DNA from: Nitrosopumilus cobalaminigenes | GTDB taxonomy: Archaea > Thermoproteota > Nitrososphaeria > Nitrososphaerales > Nitrosopumilaceae | Assembly (NCBI RefSeq): GCF_013407145.1 | Contig: NZ_CP026993.1 | Coordinates: 1,499,357 to 1,563,356, forward strand | DNA length: 64,000 bases | Reading direction: 5' to 3' | Shown: positions 33,832 to 44,095 of the stretch, in pieces | How positions within the stretch are numbered: the first letter of the stretch is position 1 | Layout: every line of letters begins with the position of its first letter | Notes under the pieces: generated by a model | Told to the model about the DNA's origin: nothing | The model's input: only the letters and a program-made list of their open reading frames with translations | The model's database searches: none | Position numbers and translations under genes: made by a program

Positions 33832-34515
33832 ATGAAAATACATTTTGATGATTTTATTTATGGTTCTATAGACGGAGCAGTTACAACTTTTGCAATAGTT
33901 GCAGGAGTTATGGGTGCCTCATTACCCTCTGCAATAATATTAATTCTAGGATTTGCAAATTTGTTTGCTGATGGAGTCGCTATGGCTGCAGCAAATTATC
34001 AAGCATCAAAAGCAAGGAATGAATTCATACAAATGAAAAGAAAACAAGAAGAATGGGAAATTGATAATCTAGGAGAACAAGAAAGAGAAGAAATCAGAAA
34101 TATTTACAGAGAAAAAGGTTTCAAAGATGAATTGTTAGAAGATGTTGTAAGAATAATTACATCAAAGAGAAAGGTGTGGATAGATACTATGATGAAAGAA
34201 GAATTAGGATTAATTGAAGATGAAAAAGATCCTATGCATAGTTCCGTAAGCACTTTTGTTGGTTTCAATCTTGTTGGATTAATTCCATTGATTCCGTTTA
34301 TGGTTTTCATGATAATAGGAATAGAATTGAATGGAGAAGCTTTTGTATATTCTATTGCAGGTGTTTGTGCTGCATTCTTTCTTGTTGGAATGATAAAAGG
34401 AATAATTGTAAAAAAATCAATTATTCGTTCAGGAATTTACACATTGATTATAGGTAGTGTTGCAGCTATTGTTGCGTATATTGTTGGATATGGATTAAAT
34501 TCGTTAATTCATTAG
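33832..34515 (+). CDS. VIT1/CCC1-like iron or manganese transporter
   Basis: 227 residues: FDDFIYGSIDGAVTTFAIVAG at the start carries the family signature, then ANLFADGVAMAAANYQASKA. A cytosolic charged segment (about 65-135) includes QMKRKQEEWE and supplies metal-binding Glu/Met. About five membrane helices are predicted. It likely exports Fe2+ or Mn2+ from the cytosol. The APC transporter gene starts twelve bases later on the same strand. Confidence 0.87.
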   Translation: MKIHFDDFIYGSIDGAVTTFAIVAGVMGASLPSAIILILGFANLFADGVAMAAANYQASKARNEFIQMKRKQEEWEIDNLGEQEREEIRNIYREKGFKDELLEDVVRIITSKRKVWIDTMMKEELGLIEDEKDPMHSSVSTFVGFNLVGLIPLIPFMVFMIIGIELNGEAFVYSIAGVCAAFFLVGMIKGIIVKKSIIRSGIYTLIIGSVAAIVAYIVGYGLNSLIH

Positions 34516-34527
34516 GATTGAAGATAC

Positions 34528-35823
34528 ATGTCTGAATTAACACGCCATATGGGATTATTTCATCTTACCATGTACGGTGTTGGATTAATTCTTGGAGCTG
34601 GCATCTATGTCTTAATAGGTGAAGCAGCAGGTTTTGCTGGAAATTCCATGTGGATTTCTTTTTTGTTGGGTGCAGTTGTAGCAATTTTTGCTGGATTAAG
34701 CTATGCTGAACTTTCAGCTTTATTTCCAAAAGCTGCTGCAGAATACACTTTTGTAAAAAATGCATTCAAGAATCATTTCTTTGGTTTCATAATTGGCTGG
34801 TTAACAGCAATAACATCAATCATAGTTGCTGCAACTGTAGCTTTAGGATTTGGGGGATATCTAACTCAGTTTATTGATTTACCGATTACAATTGGTGCCA
34901 TTCTCTTGATTGGAGTTTTGTCAATTGTGAATTTTATTGGAATTAAAGAATCTGCATGGGCCAATACCATATTTGCATTAATTACTGCAGCTGGACTAGT
35001 ATTGATAATATTTCTGGGATTTACCATTGAGCCTGTAGAATCTATAGATTATTTTGAGGCACCAAATGGAATTACAGGCATTATTCTTGCATTTGTGTTG
35101 ATTTTCTTTGCCTTTATTGGATTTGAAGATATGGCAAATGTTGCAGAGGAGGTCAAGAGACCTAAGAAAACAATTCCAAGAGCTATCATTTTATCAGTGG
35201 TGATTACTGGAATAATCTACATTCTAGTTTCATTATCAGCTATTCGAATTTTAAATTGGGAAGAATTAGCTGCGTCCTCTGCCCCACTGGCAGATGTAGC
35301 TCATAGTGCTTTAGGTATCAATGGAAGTGTCACTCTATCATTAATTGCACTTTTTGCCACTGCTAGTACTGTTTTGATAACATTGGTAGCTGGTGCACGA
35401 ATTTTGTATGGAATGGCAAAAAGTAATTCATTGCCACAATTTTTTGCAAGAATTCACCCTAAAACAAAGACTCCATGGATTGCAGTAATTGGAATTTTGG
35501 TAACTTCTATAGGATTTGCATTTGTTGGAGATATTGTAATTATAGCAAACATTGTTGTTTTTGCTGTAGTTATTACATTTGCAGCAATAAATTTGGCTGT
35601 GATAGTTCTCAGATATACAGAACCAGTTTTAGAAAGACCATTTAGAGTTCCAATTAATGTTGGAAAGTTTCCTATCTTGCCACTGTTTGGATTTGGAACT
35701 ACAATTTACATGGCATTGCAATTCGAAATTGAAGTTGTACTAGTCGGGATAGCCATTATTGGAATTGGTGCAGTTTTGTATGTAATATTAAGAAAACGAA
35801 ATAACTTTACAAATTCAATCTAA
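34528..35823 (+). CDS. APC-family amino acid/polyamine permease
   Basis: 431 residues with about twelve membrane helices. GLILGAGIYVLIGEAAGFAGNS in helix 1 is the APC unwound-helix motif. AELSALFPKAAAEYTFVKNAF and FFAFIGFEDMANVAEEVKRPKKTIPRAI (both in part) are typical of the family. It moves an amino acid or amine by proton or exchange coupling; substrate unknown. It follows the VIT1-like gene by 12 bases and is likely cotranscribed. Confidence 0.9.
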   Translation: MSELTRHMGLFHLTMYGVGLILGAGIYVLIGEAAGFAGNSMWISFLLGAVVAIFAGLSYAELSALFPKAAAEYTFVKNAFKNHFFGFIIGWLTAITSIIVAATVALGFGGYLTQFIDLPITIGAILLIGVLSIVNFIGIKESAWANTIFALITAAGLVLIIFLGFTIEPVESIDYFEAPNGITGIILAFVLIFFAFIGFEDMANVAEEVKRPKKTIPRAIILSVVITGIIYILVSLSAIRILNWEELAASSAPLADVAHSALGINGSVTLSLIALFATASTVLITLVAGARILYGMAKSNSLPQFFARIHPKTKTPWIAVIGILVTSIGFAFVGDIVIIANIVVFAVVITFAAINLAVIVLRYTEPVLERPFRVPINVGKFPILPLFGFGTTIYMALQFEIEVVLVGIAIIGIGAVLYVILRKRNNFTNSI

Positions 35824-36476
35824 TTCTTTTTTGATTTTATTATTGCAACTATTGCTATAGCAATTCCAATAAAACCAACACCTATTCCAATATATCCAAT
35901 ATTGTTTGATTTGGATTCTTCAAGAGTTGACACTGAATCTTTTAGTTCACTAAGATCTTCAATTAATGCAGTATGGCCATCGATCATTTGTTGTACTGTA
36001 ATATCTGCAGGTTCAGGAAATTCAATGTAAGCACGTTCATCAACTTTGGGCGGATGCATTGATAGACTGATTGGAGTTTCTATTATTGTTCCTAGAATAT
36101 TTGCTTGGTAAAATCCTGATACTGTTGGATTCACAAATGCATAATATTTTCCTGGAATGTTATGATCTGGTGATAGAGGAAGTGTAATGCTTTCATCTTT
36201 GTAAATTAATTTCATTTTAATGGTTTTTCTCAAATCTGAAATCCCATTTTGAAATTCTTGAGATTCAGCACATTTTAATGGTTCAGGGATATCCGAACAT
36301 GGGATTAGTGGACTAACATAGAATTCAATTGCATTTGTTTCTCCAGATACAACAGGTTCATTCATCCAACCAATTTCAACACGATATTCACCTACAGCAT
36401 CAACAGTATGACCATATGCAATACCAGATAGACCAGGTATGATTAACAAAAATAGCATAAATAATTTTAATTGCAT
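35820..36476 (-). CDS. Secreted membrane-anchored beta-domain protein
   Basis: 218 residues with a signal peptide (about 1-22, ending IAYG), after which the mature chain begins HTVDAVGEYRVEIGWMNEP. An N-terminal His after cleavage recalls CopC- and YcnI-like copper proteins but is only suggestive. One beta-sandwich domain (about 23-145) has two Cys (PCSDIPEPLKC), followed by a coiled coil (about 160-188) and a C-terminal membrane helix (about 192-213). It converges with the permease gene. Confidence 0.65.
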   Translation of the reverse strand: MQLKLFMLFLLIIPGLSGIAYGHTVDAVGEYRVEIGWMNEPVVSGETNAIEFYVSPLIPCSDIPEPLKCAESQEFQNGISDLRKTIKMKLIYKDESITLPLSPDHNIPGKYYAFVNPTVSGFYQANILGTIIETPISLSMHPPKVDERAYIEFPEPADITVQQMIDGHTALIEDLSELKDSVSTLEESKSNNIGYIGIGVGFIGIAIAIVAIIKSKKN

Positions 36477-36546
36477 ACTAAAAAAACTGAATCTGATTTT
36501 AAAAACGTTCTACTATTTTTCGTTAAATAATTGATATTTGTACCAA

Positions 36547-37992
36547 TTAAGCATCAGCATACATCGAAACTTCCCAAGCTGTAGGAGTTTGTGCAAATGC
36601 AGTATATTCTTTGTATTTTAGTTCAGAATATGCATCAAGGAAATCTTTTGTGAAAACTTTTTCCAAGAAATCTGAATCACTAGATAAAGAATCCAATGCA
36701 CCTTTCAAAGATACAGGTAAAGTTCCAATATTGTATTCCCGTTTCTTTTCTGTAGAGAGTTTATAGACATTTTCTTTAACTGGATCACCAGGATCTATTT
36801 TGTTTTTGATTCCATCTAGTCCTGCAAGTAATAATGCAGCTTCTAAAAGATAGATATTTGCAGTAGGATCAGGTACACGATATTCAATTCTCTTACTTTT
36901 TTCTTGATTTCGATTATACATTGGAACTCTAATTGCAGTAGAACGATTTGCTAATCCCCAACATACATTGACTGGTGCTTCAAATCCAGGAACAAGACGT
37001 TTGTAGGAATTAGTTGTAGGATTTGATATTGCACATAATGCTGAAGCATGACTTAGAATTCCTCCAACATAATATCTACCAGTTTGACTCATTTGTGCTA
37101 CATCATCATCTTGATCATACATTGCATTGGAATTTTTATTCCATAAACTCTGATGTGTATGCATGGCAGATGCATTATCGCCAAAAATTGGTTTTGGCAT
37201 AAAGGTTGCAACTTTATTTTTTCTTTTAGCTTTAACTTTTACCAAATTTTTAACTGCGATTACATTATCTGCCATAGTAATCATTTCATCATAAACTAAA
37301 TTGATTTCACACTGACCAGAAGTTGCAACTTCATGATGTTCAGCCTCAATTTTTATTCCAAAATAATTGTATAAATCTTCACAAACATCTTTTCTAAAAC
37401 CATTAAGAGTATCTTTTGGTTGTGATGGATAGTATCCTTCTTTGATATCTATTGCAGTACTTACATTTCCTTTTGCCCAAGGGGATTCTTTAGATTCTAT
37501 TGAATATCCAGAACCACCACCAGAATGAGTTGCTGCATAAGGTGATGGGTATACATTGATAGCATCAAAAATGAAAAATTCTATTTCAGGACCCCAATTA
37601 GTATGAGTTAATCCAAATTCTTGTAGTTTCTCTGATGCTTTGAAAGCTATACCTCTAGAATCTCTAGTGTATCTTGATTCTTTATCTGTACTGCCATCAT
37701 AAAGATCACAAAATATTCTTGCATTTTTTCTATTTCCAGGATCATAATCATTTGGAAGAATTTTAAATGAATTAGGATCCGGCATTAAAATCATATCAGA
37801 GTTGTTTACAGATTTGAATCCAACAATAGAACTTGCATCTAATTTTTCAAGTCCGTTTACAAAACTATTTTCATCAATTGCATAACTTGGCATTCCAACA
37901 TTGTGAAGTTCACCAAAAATATCTACAAACCAAAAATCGATGAAAGATATGTTTTCATCTTTAATCGTTTGTAGGATCTGACTTGCGTTCAA
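36547..37992 (-). CDS. glnA: Glutamine synthetase (paralog 1)
   Basis: 481 residues, GSI type. SFIDFWFVDIFGELHNVGMPSY opens the beta-grasp domain. NWGPEIEFFIFD, EAEHHEVATSGQCEINLVY, MPKPIFGDNASAMHTHQSLW and NRSTAIRVPMYN carry the active-site Glu/His/Arg clusters. It makes glutamine from glutamate, ammonium and ATP. No adenylylation Tyr motif is evident. An A/T-rich box about 25 bases ahead supports the start. A second glnA lies at 52.7 kb; P-II and Amt lie at 29-32 kb. Confidence 0.95.
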   Translation of the reverse strand: MNASQILQTIKDENISFIDFWFVDIFGELHNVGMPSYAIDENSFVNGLEKLDASSIVGFKSVNNSDMILMPDPNSFKILPNDYDPGNRKNARIFCDLYDGSTDKESRYTRDSRGIAFKASEKLQEFGLTHTNWGPEIEFFIFDAINVYPSPYAATHSGGGSGYSIESKESPWAKGNVSTAIDIKEGYYPSQPKDTLNGFRKDVCEDLYNYFGIKIEAEHHEVATSGQCEINLVYDEMITMADNVIAVKNLVKVKAKRKNKVATFMPKPIFGDNASAMHTHQSLWNKNSNAMYDQDDDVAQMSQTGRYYVGGILSHASALCAISNPTTNSYKRLVPGFEAPVNVCWGLANRSTAIRVPMYNRNQEKSKRIEYRVPDPTANIYLLEAALLLAGLDGIKNKIDPGDPVKENVYKLSTEKKREYNIGTLPVSLKGALDSLSSDSDFLEKVFTKDFLDAYSELKYKEYTAFAQTPTAWEVSMYADA

Positions 37993-38064
37993 TTGATATT
38001 TTTTGTAAATTAATTTACTAATGTGGTCTTGTAAGTTAGAATTGTCAAGTTGGTCAGGTTAATT

Positions 38065-39480
38065 CTAAGATTCAGGATAATCTTCAGTTGGATGTGTTGC
38101 TTTGAAATTTTTCATTTCTTCATCAAAAAAGAATTTGTCAGTAAGAGCAGGTTTCAAATCGTCTAACCAGATTGCATTTTCATCATATTTTGCAAAGAAT
38201 GGTACTTGCACCCAATCAGGATTTCTACCCTGTAAAAATCTCAAAACAATTACTTTTTGATCATTAAGTTGAGCAGTTCCAATGACGTGTACTTTTCCTG
38301 GGGTTGCGGACATACTTGGTCCACGAACGGTTCTAGCTAATCCACTAACTGAAGAATATGCTTTTCGGAAAATATCATAAGCCTTGACTAGAGGAATTCC
38401 AAAATAATGTTGAGCACCAGTATCTCGTACTACAAACATATAGTATGGAATACATCCAAGTTGAACTTGTTTAGTCCACATTTTTGCCCACATTTCTGAA
38501 TCATCATTGATATGTGCCAATATTGGGGATTGAGTTCTAATTTGTGCACCCGTTTTTCTAACTTCTTTAATTGCATTTTTTACTGCATCTGTAGATAATT
38601 CATTCAAATGATTAAAGTGAGCCATAAATGCTAGATGTAATCCACTATCAGTAATTTTTTTGAAAACATCTAACATTTCTTGAGAATCTGAATCGGTTAA
38701 AAATTTGTAAGGCCAATATGCTAGAGCCTTTGTTCCAATTCTAATTGTTTTAAGATTTGGTAGTTTAGCATCAATTAAAGTATCAACATATTTTGAGAAA
38801 ATTTTTGCTTTCATAATCATTGGATCACCACCAGTGAAAAGCACATCAGAAATTTCTGGATGTTCTGAAACATATTGAACTAATTGTTCTCCTTCTTGCA
38901 TTGCAAATTTCATTTCATCCATGCCAACAAATTGTGGCCATCTAAAACAAAAACTACAATATGCATGACATGTTTGACTTTGACTAGGAAAGAAAAGACA
39001 TGTTTCTTTGTATTTATGTTGCATCCCATAAAGTTTGGTTCCATCTTTTAATGTTGGAACATTCAATTCCATTTGACCTGCAGGATGAGGATTTAATTGT
39101 AAACGAATTTCATTTGCAATTTTTGTAATCTCTTTTTTATCTAAATTATTTTTTAAAGCAGTTTCCATTTTTTGATAATGTTCTGGTTTTAGCATTCCTT
39201 TTTGAGGAAATGTTAACACAAAGATTGGATCATTTGGGACATTATTCCAATCAATTAATTGTTCAACAACATAATTATTTGCTTTAAATGGCAAAACATT
39301 TCCTACAACTTCCATCTCAAATTGGATTTCCTCACCAAGATTTTGAATTTGTGGCAAAGTACGAAAATTTGATAATGTGTAAGATTTTAGAGATGGTGAA
39401 TCATCCCATGTTGATTCCTGATAGGTCATTTTGTAAATAGTACTTTTACCCTTGATAAAAGTTACATAGTGTGTAGGCAT
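38065..39480 (-). CDS. kamA: KamA-family radical SAM enzyme, lysine 2,3-aminomutase-like
   Basis: 471 residues. The CxxxCxxC cluster is CHAYCSFCFRW. VLFTGGDPMIMKA, IRIGTKALAYWPYKFL and ILAHINDDSEMWAKMW match LAM-type cores. The canonical DAPGGGGK PLP loop is replaced by GPSMSATPGKVHVIG, so substrate may differ (lysine or glutamate). If lysine 2,3-aminomutase, the product beta-lysine is an osmolyte precursor. The MscS channel gene divergent 107 bases away supports an osmotic role, but this is inference. Confidence 0.84.
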   Translation of the reverse strand: MPTHYVTFIKGKSTIYKMTYQESTWDDSPSLKSYTLSNFRTLPQIQNLGEEIQFEMEVVGNVLPFKANNYVVEQLIDWNNVPNDPIFVLTFPQKGMLKPEHYQKMETALKNNLDKKEITKIANEIRLQLNPHPAGQMELNVPTLKDGTKLYGMQHKYKETCLFFPSQSQTCHAYCSFCFRWPQFVGMDEMKFAMQEGEQLVQYVSEHPEISDVLFTGGDPMIMKAKIFSKYVDTLIDAKLPNLKTIRIGTKALAYWPYKFLTDSDSQEMLDVFKKITDSGLHLAFMAHFNHLNELSTDAVKNAIKEVRKTGAQIRTQSPILAHINDDSEMWAKMWTKQVQLGCIPYYMFVVRDTGAQHYFGIPLVKAYDIFRKAYSSVSGLARTVRGPSMSATPGKVHVIGTAQLNDQKVIVLRFLQGRNPDWVQVPFFAKYDENAIWLDDLKPALTDKFFFDEEMKNFKATHPTEDYPES

Positions 39481-39587
39481 GAAAATTTTTAACTAGAAAT
39501 AAATCATTCAGCGTTTGAAAAAATAATGATAATATGGGTTAACCTTTGTATTCTAGGACATGGATTTGATTAGAATGGTGATTATTC

Positions 39588-41330
39588 ATGGCTGAGGAAG
39601 ACTTGACACAAATTTCTGCAGGAGAGTTCGAAACAGTTGGACATCTTTTGGCATCATCTGAATCACTTCAAATTGCATTTTTTATCATGATTGCAGGTAT
39701 GATTGGAATTGTTCTTGGATATAGAAAATTTTCGTCATGGGTAGGTTCACAGAAATTTTATTATCAAAAACCACATTTTGCAAGATTTCTTAGAAGAGCA
39801 GTTCTGCCAGTTTTTGCAATTATATTTATCACGATAATTAACATTCACATTCAAACCGGTTTTTTGTTAGGAGAAGATTTAGCTATAATTGAGGATAATG
39901 AGTTAGCACCAGAAGAAATTTTTGCAAAGATTCTCAATACATTTAATATTTTAGTAATTGGATATACTATTTCTCATCTTATTCCAATATCCCTTATCAA
40001 ACGTGATAAAACAATATTAGAAAAAGAAGATTTTGATGCTTGGTTTGAAATGAGGGGATTTATTGATGATGGGGAGGATCTGTTCCATAAATTCTACAAA
40101 TGGGTTCCACCAAACATTACTCCAGAAGAGATAGAAGAAAAAGAATTCAAAGAAAAACTAAAAACAAAAGAAGGCATGTTGGAACTCGAGCAATTTCGAA
40201 CAACAAGAGGAAATCCAATTGGAGGATACGAAAAATTAATTGATAATCCATTTGAAGAATGGAAAAAGTCAGAACGTGCAAAATATGAAAAATATTATAA
40301 AAACTGTATTACGGGTAATAATCAATCTGGAAGAAAATTAAAACCAGGTGCAAAACCTGATGAAATATTTCCAATCGATGTATGGAGAGAAGAAAAACGA
40401 GTAAATCATTATGAACCAATTATTCCAAGTTCCCGTCCTCCAGGTTATGCTAAGAAGAAAAATGAAAATATTCCTAAATCTGCAAAACAGATTCTTCCAG
40501 TTGGAATTTTTGTTGCAACAGTTTTAGGAGTTATTGCTTGGTGGGGTGTTGATTTGATTGTACTAGCTACAGCTACAGGTGGTTTGGCAATTGGAATGGG
40601 ATTAGCATTACAAGAGACTATGCAAAATTATTTTGCATATATTCTCATTAGAAAAGACAAAATATTTGTTGAAGGTGAGCGTGTAAAACTTGATTCAGGG
40701 TATAATGGCTATGTTCATAAAATCACTCCTAGAGTTACATATGTTAAAGATGCATTAAATGAATCAATTGCAATAATTCCAACAAGACAATTAGTCAATG
40801 CTCAAATAATTAACTACACACAAGGCAACAAGATGGTACCTGCAATTGTAGATGTAGGTGTTTCTTATCTTAATGATCCCAAACAAGTTTCAGCAATACT
40901 TGTGAAAGTTGGAAAACGTGCAATGAATGAAGTTGTTGATATTAAGGGTAAACATCTCATTAGACAAATTCGATGTCCCTACTTGAAAAATAACCAACCC
41001 AGTTGCGGTTGTGATAAAGACATTCACGTGGATATTAATCAACCAGTTGTAAGATTCAATCAATTTAATGATTCTTCATTGGATTTCTCAGTATGGGTTT
41101 ATGTCAGAGATTATGGTGCTCAATTTAAAACCAAAACAGACATGAGAATGATAATGTATGAAGAATTTAAAAAGTACGATATCAGAATACCATGGCCAAT
41201 TAGAACTGTATACCAAGGAGATGAAAAACGTGAACAAGAAGAGATCAATAGTCTTAATGATCAAAGAAATGAAGTGATTGACAAATATGGTCTAGGAGAC
41301 CTTGGTCGTGGTGGTGGCGGAGAAGAATAA
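39588..41330 (+). CDS. MscS-family mechanosensitive channel
   Basis: 580 residues. N-terminal helices (about 25-45, 60-84 and 110-128), a large cytosolic insert (about 130-300), then membrane helices with the pore segment ATATGGLAIGMGLALQETMQNYFAYILI (in part). The MscS beta domain follows with VEGERVKLDSGYNGYVHKI and IPTRQLVNAQIINYT. It releases solutes on membrane tension. The C-terminal region has CysGlyCys (SCGCDKD). The long cytosolic insert is unusual. Confidence 0.86.
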   Translation: MAEEDLTQISAGEFETVGHLLASSESLQIAFFIMIAGMIGIVLGYRKFSSWVGSQKFYYQKPHFARFLRRAVLPVFAIIFITIINIHIQTGFLLGEDLAIIEDNELAPEEIFAKILNTFNILVIGYTISHLIPISLIKRDKTILEKEDFDAWFEMRGFIDDGEDLFHKFYKWVPPNITPEEIEEKEFKEKLKTKEGMLELEQFRTTRGNPIGGYEKLIDNPFEEWKKSERAKYEKYYKNCITGNNQSGRKLKPGAKPDEIFPIDVWREEKRVNHYEPIIPSSRPPGYAKKKNENIPKSAKQILPVGIFVATVLGVIAWWGVDLIVLATATGGLAIGMGLALQETMQNYFAYILIRKDKIFVEGERVKLDSGYNGYVHKITPRVTYVKDALNESIAIIPTRQLVNAQIINYTQGNKMVPAIVDVGVSYLNDPKQVSAILVKVGKRAMNEVVDIKGKHLIRQIRCPYLKNNQPSCGCDKDIHVDINQPVVRFNQFNDSSLDFSVWVYVRDYGAQFKTKTDMRMIMYEEFKKYDIRIPWPIRTVYQGDEKREQEEINSLNDQRNEVIDKYGLGDLGRGGGGEE

Positions 41331-41369
41331 TCTTCTCAAAACTTAAGAATCCCATTAATTCACATTTTC

Positions 41370-42251
41370 TTGTTGAGTAAGTTATCAGTAATTGCTGGAA
41401 AATCATCTGAAGAAGTATCAAGAAAACTATCTAGAAAAATAAAGGCAAATTTTGTAAAATCACAAGTTAGAGTTTTTGCCGATGGTGAAAGTAAGATTAC
41501 TCTAAGTGGAAAAATATCTAAAAGAAAATCTATTGTTGTACAGTCAATTTATCCTCCAGTAGATACAAATCTAATTCAAGCATTGTCACTTATTTCAAAA
41601 GCTAAAGAAACATCAGCAGAAGTTATTGCTATAATTCCATATATGGGATATGCAAGACAAGATAGAGAATTTTTACCAGGAGAAATTGTAACTATGAAAG
41701 TTCTTGGCAAGCTGTTCAAAGGAGCTGGTGCATCAAAAATTATTGCTGTTGATATTCACAGTATGTTGGGATTCAAACATTTTTCTATCAAAACAAAAAA
41801 TGTGTCTGCAATTCCAGACCTGGTACAATATGTTAAGAAATTGAGCCTGAAAAACCCACTTGTTGTATCTCCAGATCAAGGAGGAAAAGAGAGGGCAAAA
41901 GAATTTGCAAAGGAATTAGGCTCAGAGTTTATTGCATTAGAGAAAAAAAGAGATAGAAAAACGGGAAAAGTTAAGATAAAAACAAAGAATCTAGATGAGG
42001 TTGAAAATAGAGATTTGATTTTAGTCGATGATATGATTAGCACTGGAGGAAGTATTGTAAAAGCTACTCAGTTTTTGAAAAAACAAAAATGTAAAAAAGT
42101 GTATGTTGCATGTACACATGCTCTATTAATGAATGATGCAGAAAAAAGAATTAAAAAAGCAGGAGTTACTAAAATCATCAGTGCAAATACAATTCCTGGT
42201 AAAACATCAATTGTAGATATTTCTAATACCATTGCAAAGGCAATTAAATAA
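41370..42251 (+). CDS. prs: Ribose-phosphate pyrophosphokinase (PRPP synthetase)
   Basis: Makes PRPP from ribose-5-phosphate and ATP for nucleotide and NAD synthesis. RVFADGESKITLSG, YMGYARQDREFLPGE, VVSPDQGGKERAKEFA and LILVDDMISTGGSIVKA (the PRPP loop) are all present. 293 residues is normal. The start is TTG, with a box at about 41343, 27 bases upstream. It leads an overlapping four-gene unit; the next ATG overlaps its stop by one base. Confidence 0.94.
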   Translation: MLSKLSVIAGKSSEEVSRKLSRKIKANFVKSQVRVFADGESKITLSGKISKRKSIVVQSIYPPVDTNLIQALSLISKAKETSAEVIAIIPYMGYARQDREFLPGEIVTMKVLGKLFKGAGASKIIAVDIHSMLGFKHFSIKTKNVSAIPDLVQYVKKLSLKNPLVVSPDQGGKERAKEFAKELGSEFIALEKKRDRKTGKVKIKTKNLDEVENRDLILVDDMISTGGSIVKATQFLKKQKCKKVYVACTHALLMNDAEKRIKKAGVTKIISANTIPGKTSIVDISNTIAKAIK

Positions 42252-43198
42252 TGCCAGAAAGTTTTTTTGTTCTATCTAAAGATTATCTAGAACTTGCCAC
42301 AGATGAAATAACTGCACTTGCAAAAATGTATGATAGATTTTCTAAAATTAAAGTAATTTCAAATTTAGTTATAGTTCAATCCAAAACTAATTGGAATGAA
42401 ATAGCTAAAAGAGCTACATTTGTAAAAGTTTCAGGGCAAATATTACGTAAAATGTCAGGGTTATTTTTGGATGAAGAAAACTTGGGTGTTTTAAAAAATG
42501 CAAAAACATTTGTCTGTAGAATTGTAAATTTATCATCAAATCAATTCAACATACCTGAATTAGAAAACTCAATGGGGGATATGATATCAAAATTCTCTCA
42601 TGCAAAAGTAAATTTAGAAAATCCTGACATTACAGTATACTTAATTTTTACAAATAATGAAAACTTTTTTGGATTTTCAAAACGAGTAAAAGGTCAGACT
42701 AGACCAAAAAAGATCAAAAAACACCCTCATGAATTAGATTGGAAGCTAACAAGATTAATGATTAATCTGATAGGAATGAAAAAAGGAGAAACTGTATGTG
42801 ATCCATTTTGTGGAACAGGCACAACTCTGCTTGAGGCAGAGTCAATGGGAATTCATGGAATTGGCTTAGATTTTGATGAAAAAATGTGTAAAATTGCTAA
42901 AGAGAATCTCAAGGTAAACAAATATCATTCAGAAGTGATCAAATCGGAATTTCAAGGATTATCAAAAATATCTGATAAATTTGATGGAATTGTGACTGAT
43001 TTACCATATGGAACTGCCTCAAAGGCATCAGAAAAGCCACAAGAAATCCTAAAGAAATTTTTTGCCAGTCTTCCTAAGAAAAAAAGAGTGGCAATCATGT
43101 ACAAAAAAGAATTGGATTTTAATTCAAAATTAAGTGGGCTAAAAAAATATCATATCTATAGGCATAAAAGCTTGACAAGAACAATCCTGATAAAATGA
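42251..43198 (+). CDS. THUMP-type tRNA guanine-N2 methyltransferase (Trm11/TrmG10-like)
   Basis: 315 residues. The N-terminal part is a THUMP-like RNA-binding region; the C-terminal part is a Rossmann methyltransferase with [17 protein letters not shown] binding SAM and TDLPYG as the catalytic (N/D)PPY-type motif. It likely methylates G10 of t[25 protein letters not shown] is a basic linker. It overlaps prs by one base and rnz by four, consistent with one transcript. Confidence 0.87.
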   Translation: MPESFFVLSKDYLELATDEITALAKMYDRFSKIKVISNLVIVQSKTNWNEIAKRATFVKVSGQILRKMSGLFLDEENLGVLKNAKTFVCRIVNLSSNQFNIPELENSMGDMISKFSHAKVNLENPDITVYLIFTNNENFFGFSKRVKGQTRPKKIKKHPHELDWKLTRLMINLIGMKKGETVCDPFCGTGTTLLEAESMGIHGIGLDFDEKMCKIAKENLKVNKYHSEVIKSEFQGLSKISDKFDGIVTDLPYGTASKASEKPQEILKKFFASLPKKKRVAIMYKKELDFNSKLSGLKKYHIYRHKSLTRTILIK

Positions 43199-44094
43199 AA
43201 CTGGTATTTTTAGGAACATCAGCAGCTCAACCTACAGAAAATAGAGGATTATCATGTATTTGCTTAGAAAGAGATGGTGAGATTTTGATGTTTGATGCTG
43301 GCGAAGCTGCTCAAATATCATTTATGAAATCAGGTTTGGGTTGGAATAAAAAAATGAAATTATTTGTTACACATATGCATGGTGATCATTGTGTAGGAAT
43401 TTTAGGATTATTACAAACAATGTCAATGCAAAATAGAACTGAGGCATTAGAAATTTTTGGACCAAGTGGAATTGAAGAATTTATTGGTGCTAACATAAAG
43501 ATATTAAATTTTGGATTATCATTTCCAGTTTTAATTACTACAATAAAAGAAGGAAAAGTGTTTGAGGATGAAAAATTTTCAATATATGTTTGTAAAGCAA
43601 ATCATTCTGTTACAGCATTTTCATATTTATTTGAAGAAAAAGATAAACCTGGAAGATTTAATCTAGAAAAAGCAAAAGAACTAGGAATACCAGAAGGAAA
43701 ATTATGGAGTGATTTACAAAAGGGATGTGAAATAACTATTGATGAAAAAACAATAAAACCTGAACAAGTATTAGGAGAAAAACGTCCAGGAAAAAAAATT
43801 GGAATTTCTGGTGACACAATGCCTACACCAAAATTAGAAAAATTTTTTGAAAATTGTGATTATCTTGTATTTGATTCTACCTTTTTGGAAGATGAAAAAC
43901 TAAGAGCACAAGAAACATGTCATTCGACTGCAAAACAAGCTGCAACAGTAGGTAAAAATGCTGGAGTTAAGAATTTAATTTTAACACATTTTTCTGCGAG
44001 ATATAAAGATGAGACTGATCATTTGAAAGAGGCACAAGAAATTCACAGCTCAGTAATTACAGCAAGAGATCTTTTAGAAGTAGAAATAAAGTAA
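43195..44094 (+). CDS. rnz: Ribonuclease Z
   Basis: Cleaves the 3' trailer of pre-tRNA. 299 residues with metallo-beta-lactamase motif THMHGDH (His60, His62, Asp64, His65), [14 protein letters not shown] at the start, and [32 protein letters not shown] closes the metal site. Since CCA is not encoded in the tRNA genes here, RNase Z and the CCA enzyme act in sequence. The start overlaps the methylase gene by four bases (ATGA). Confidence 0.95.
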   Translation: MKLVFLGTSAAQPTENRGLSCICLERDGEILMFDAGEAAQISFMKSGLGWNKKMKLFVTHMHGDHCVGILGLLQTMSMQNRTEALEIFGPSGIEEFIGANIKILNFGLSFPVLITTIKEGKVFEDEKFSIYVCKANHSVTAFSYLFEEKDKPGRFNLEKAKELGIPEGKLWSDLQKGCEITIDEKTIKPEQVLGEKRPGKKIGISGDTMPTPKLEKFFENCDYLVFDSTFLEDEKLRAQETCHSTAKQAATVGKNAGVKNLILTHFSARYKDETDHLKEAQEIHSSVITARDLLEVEIK

Positions 44095-44095
44095 C

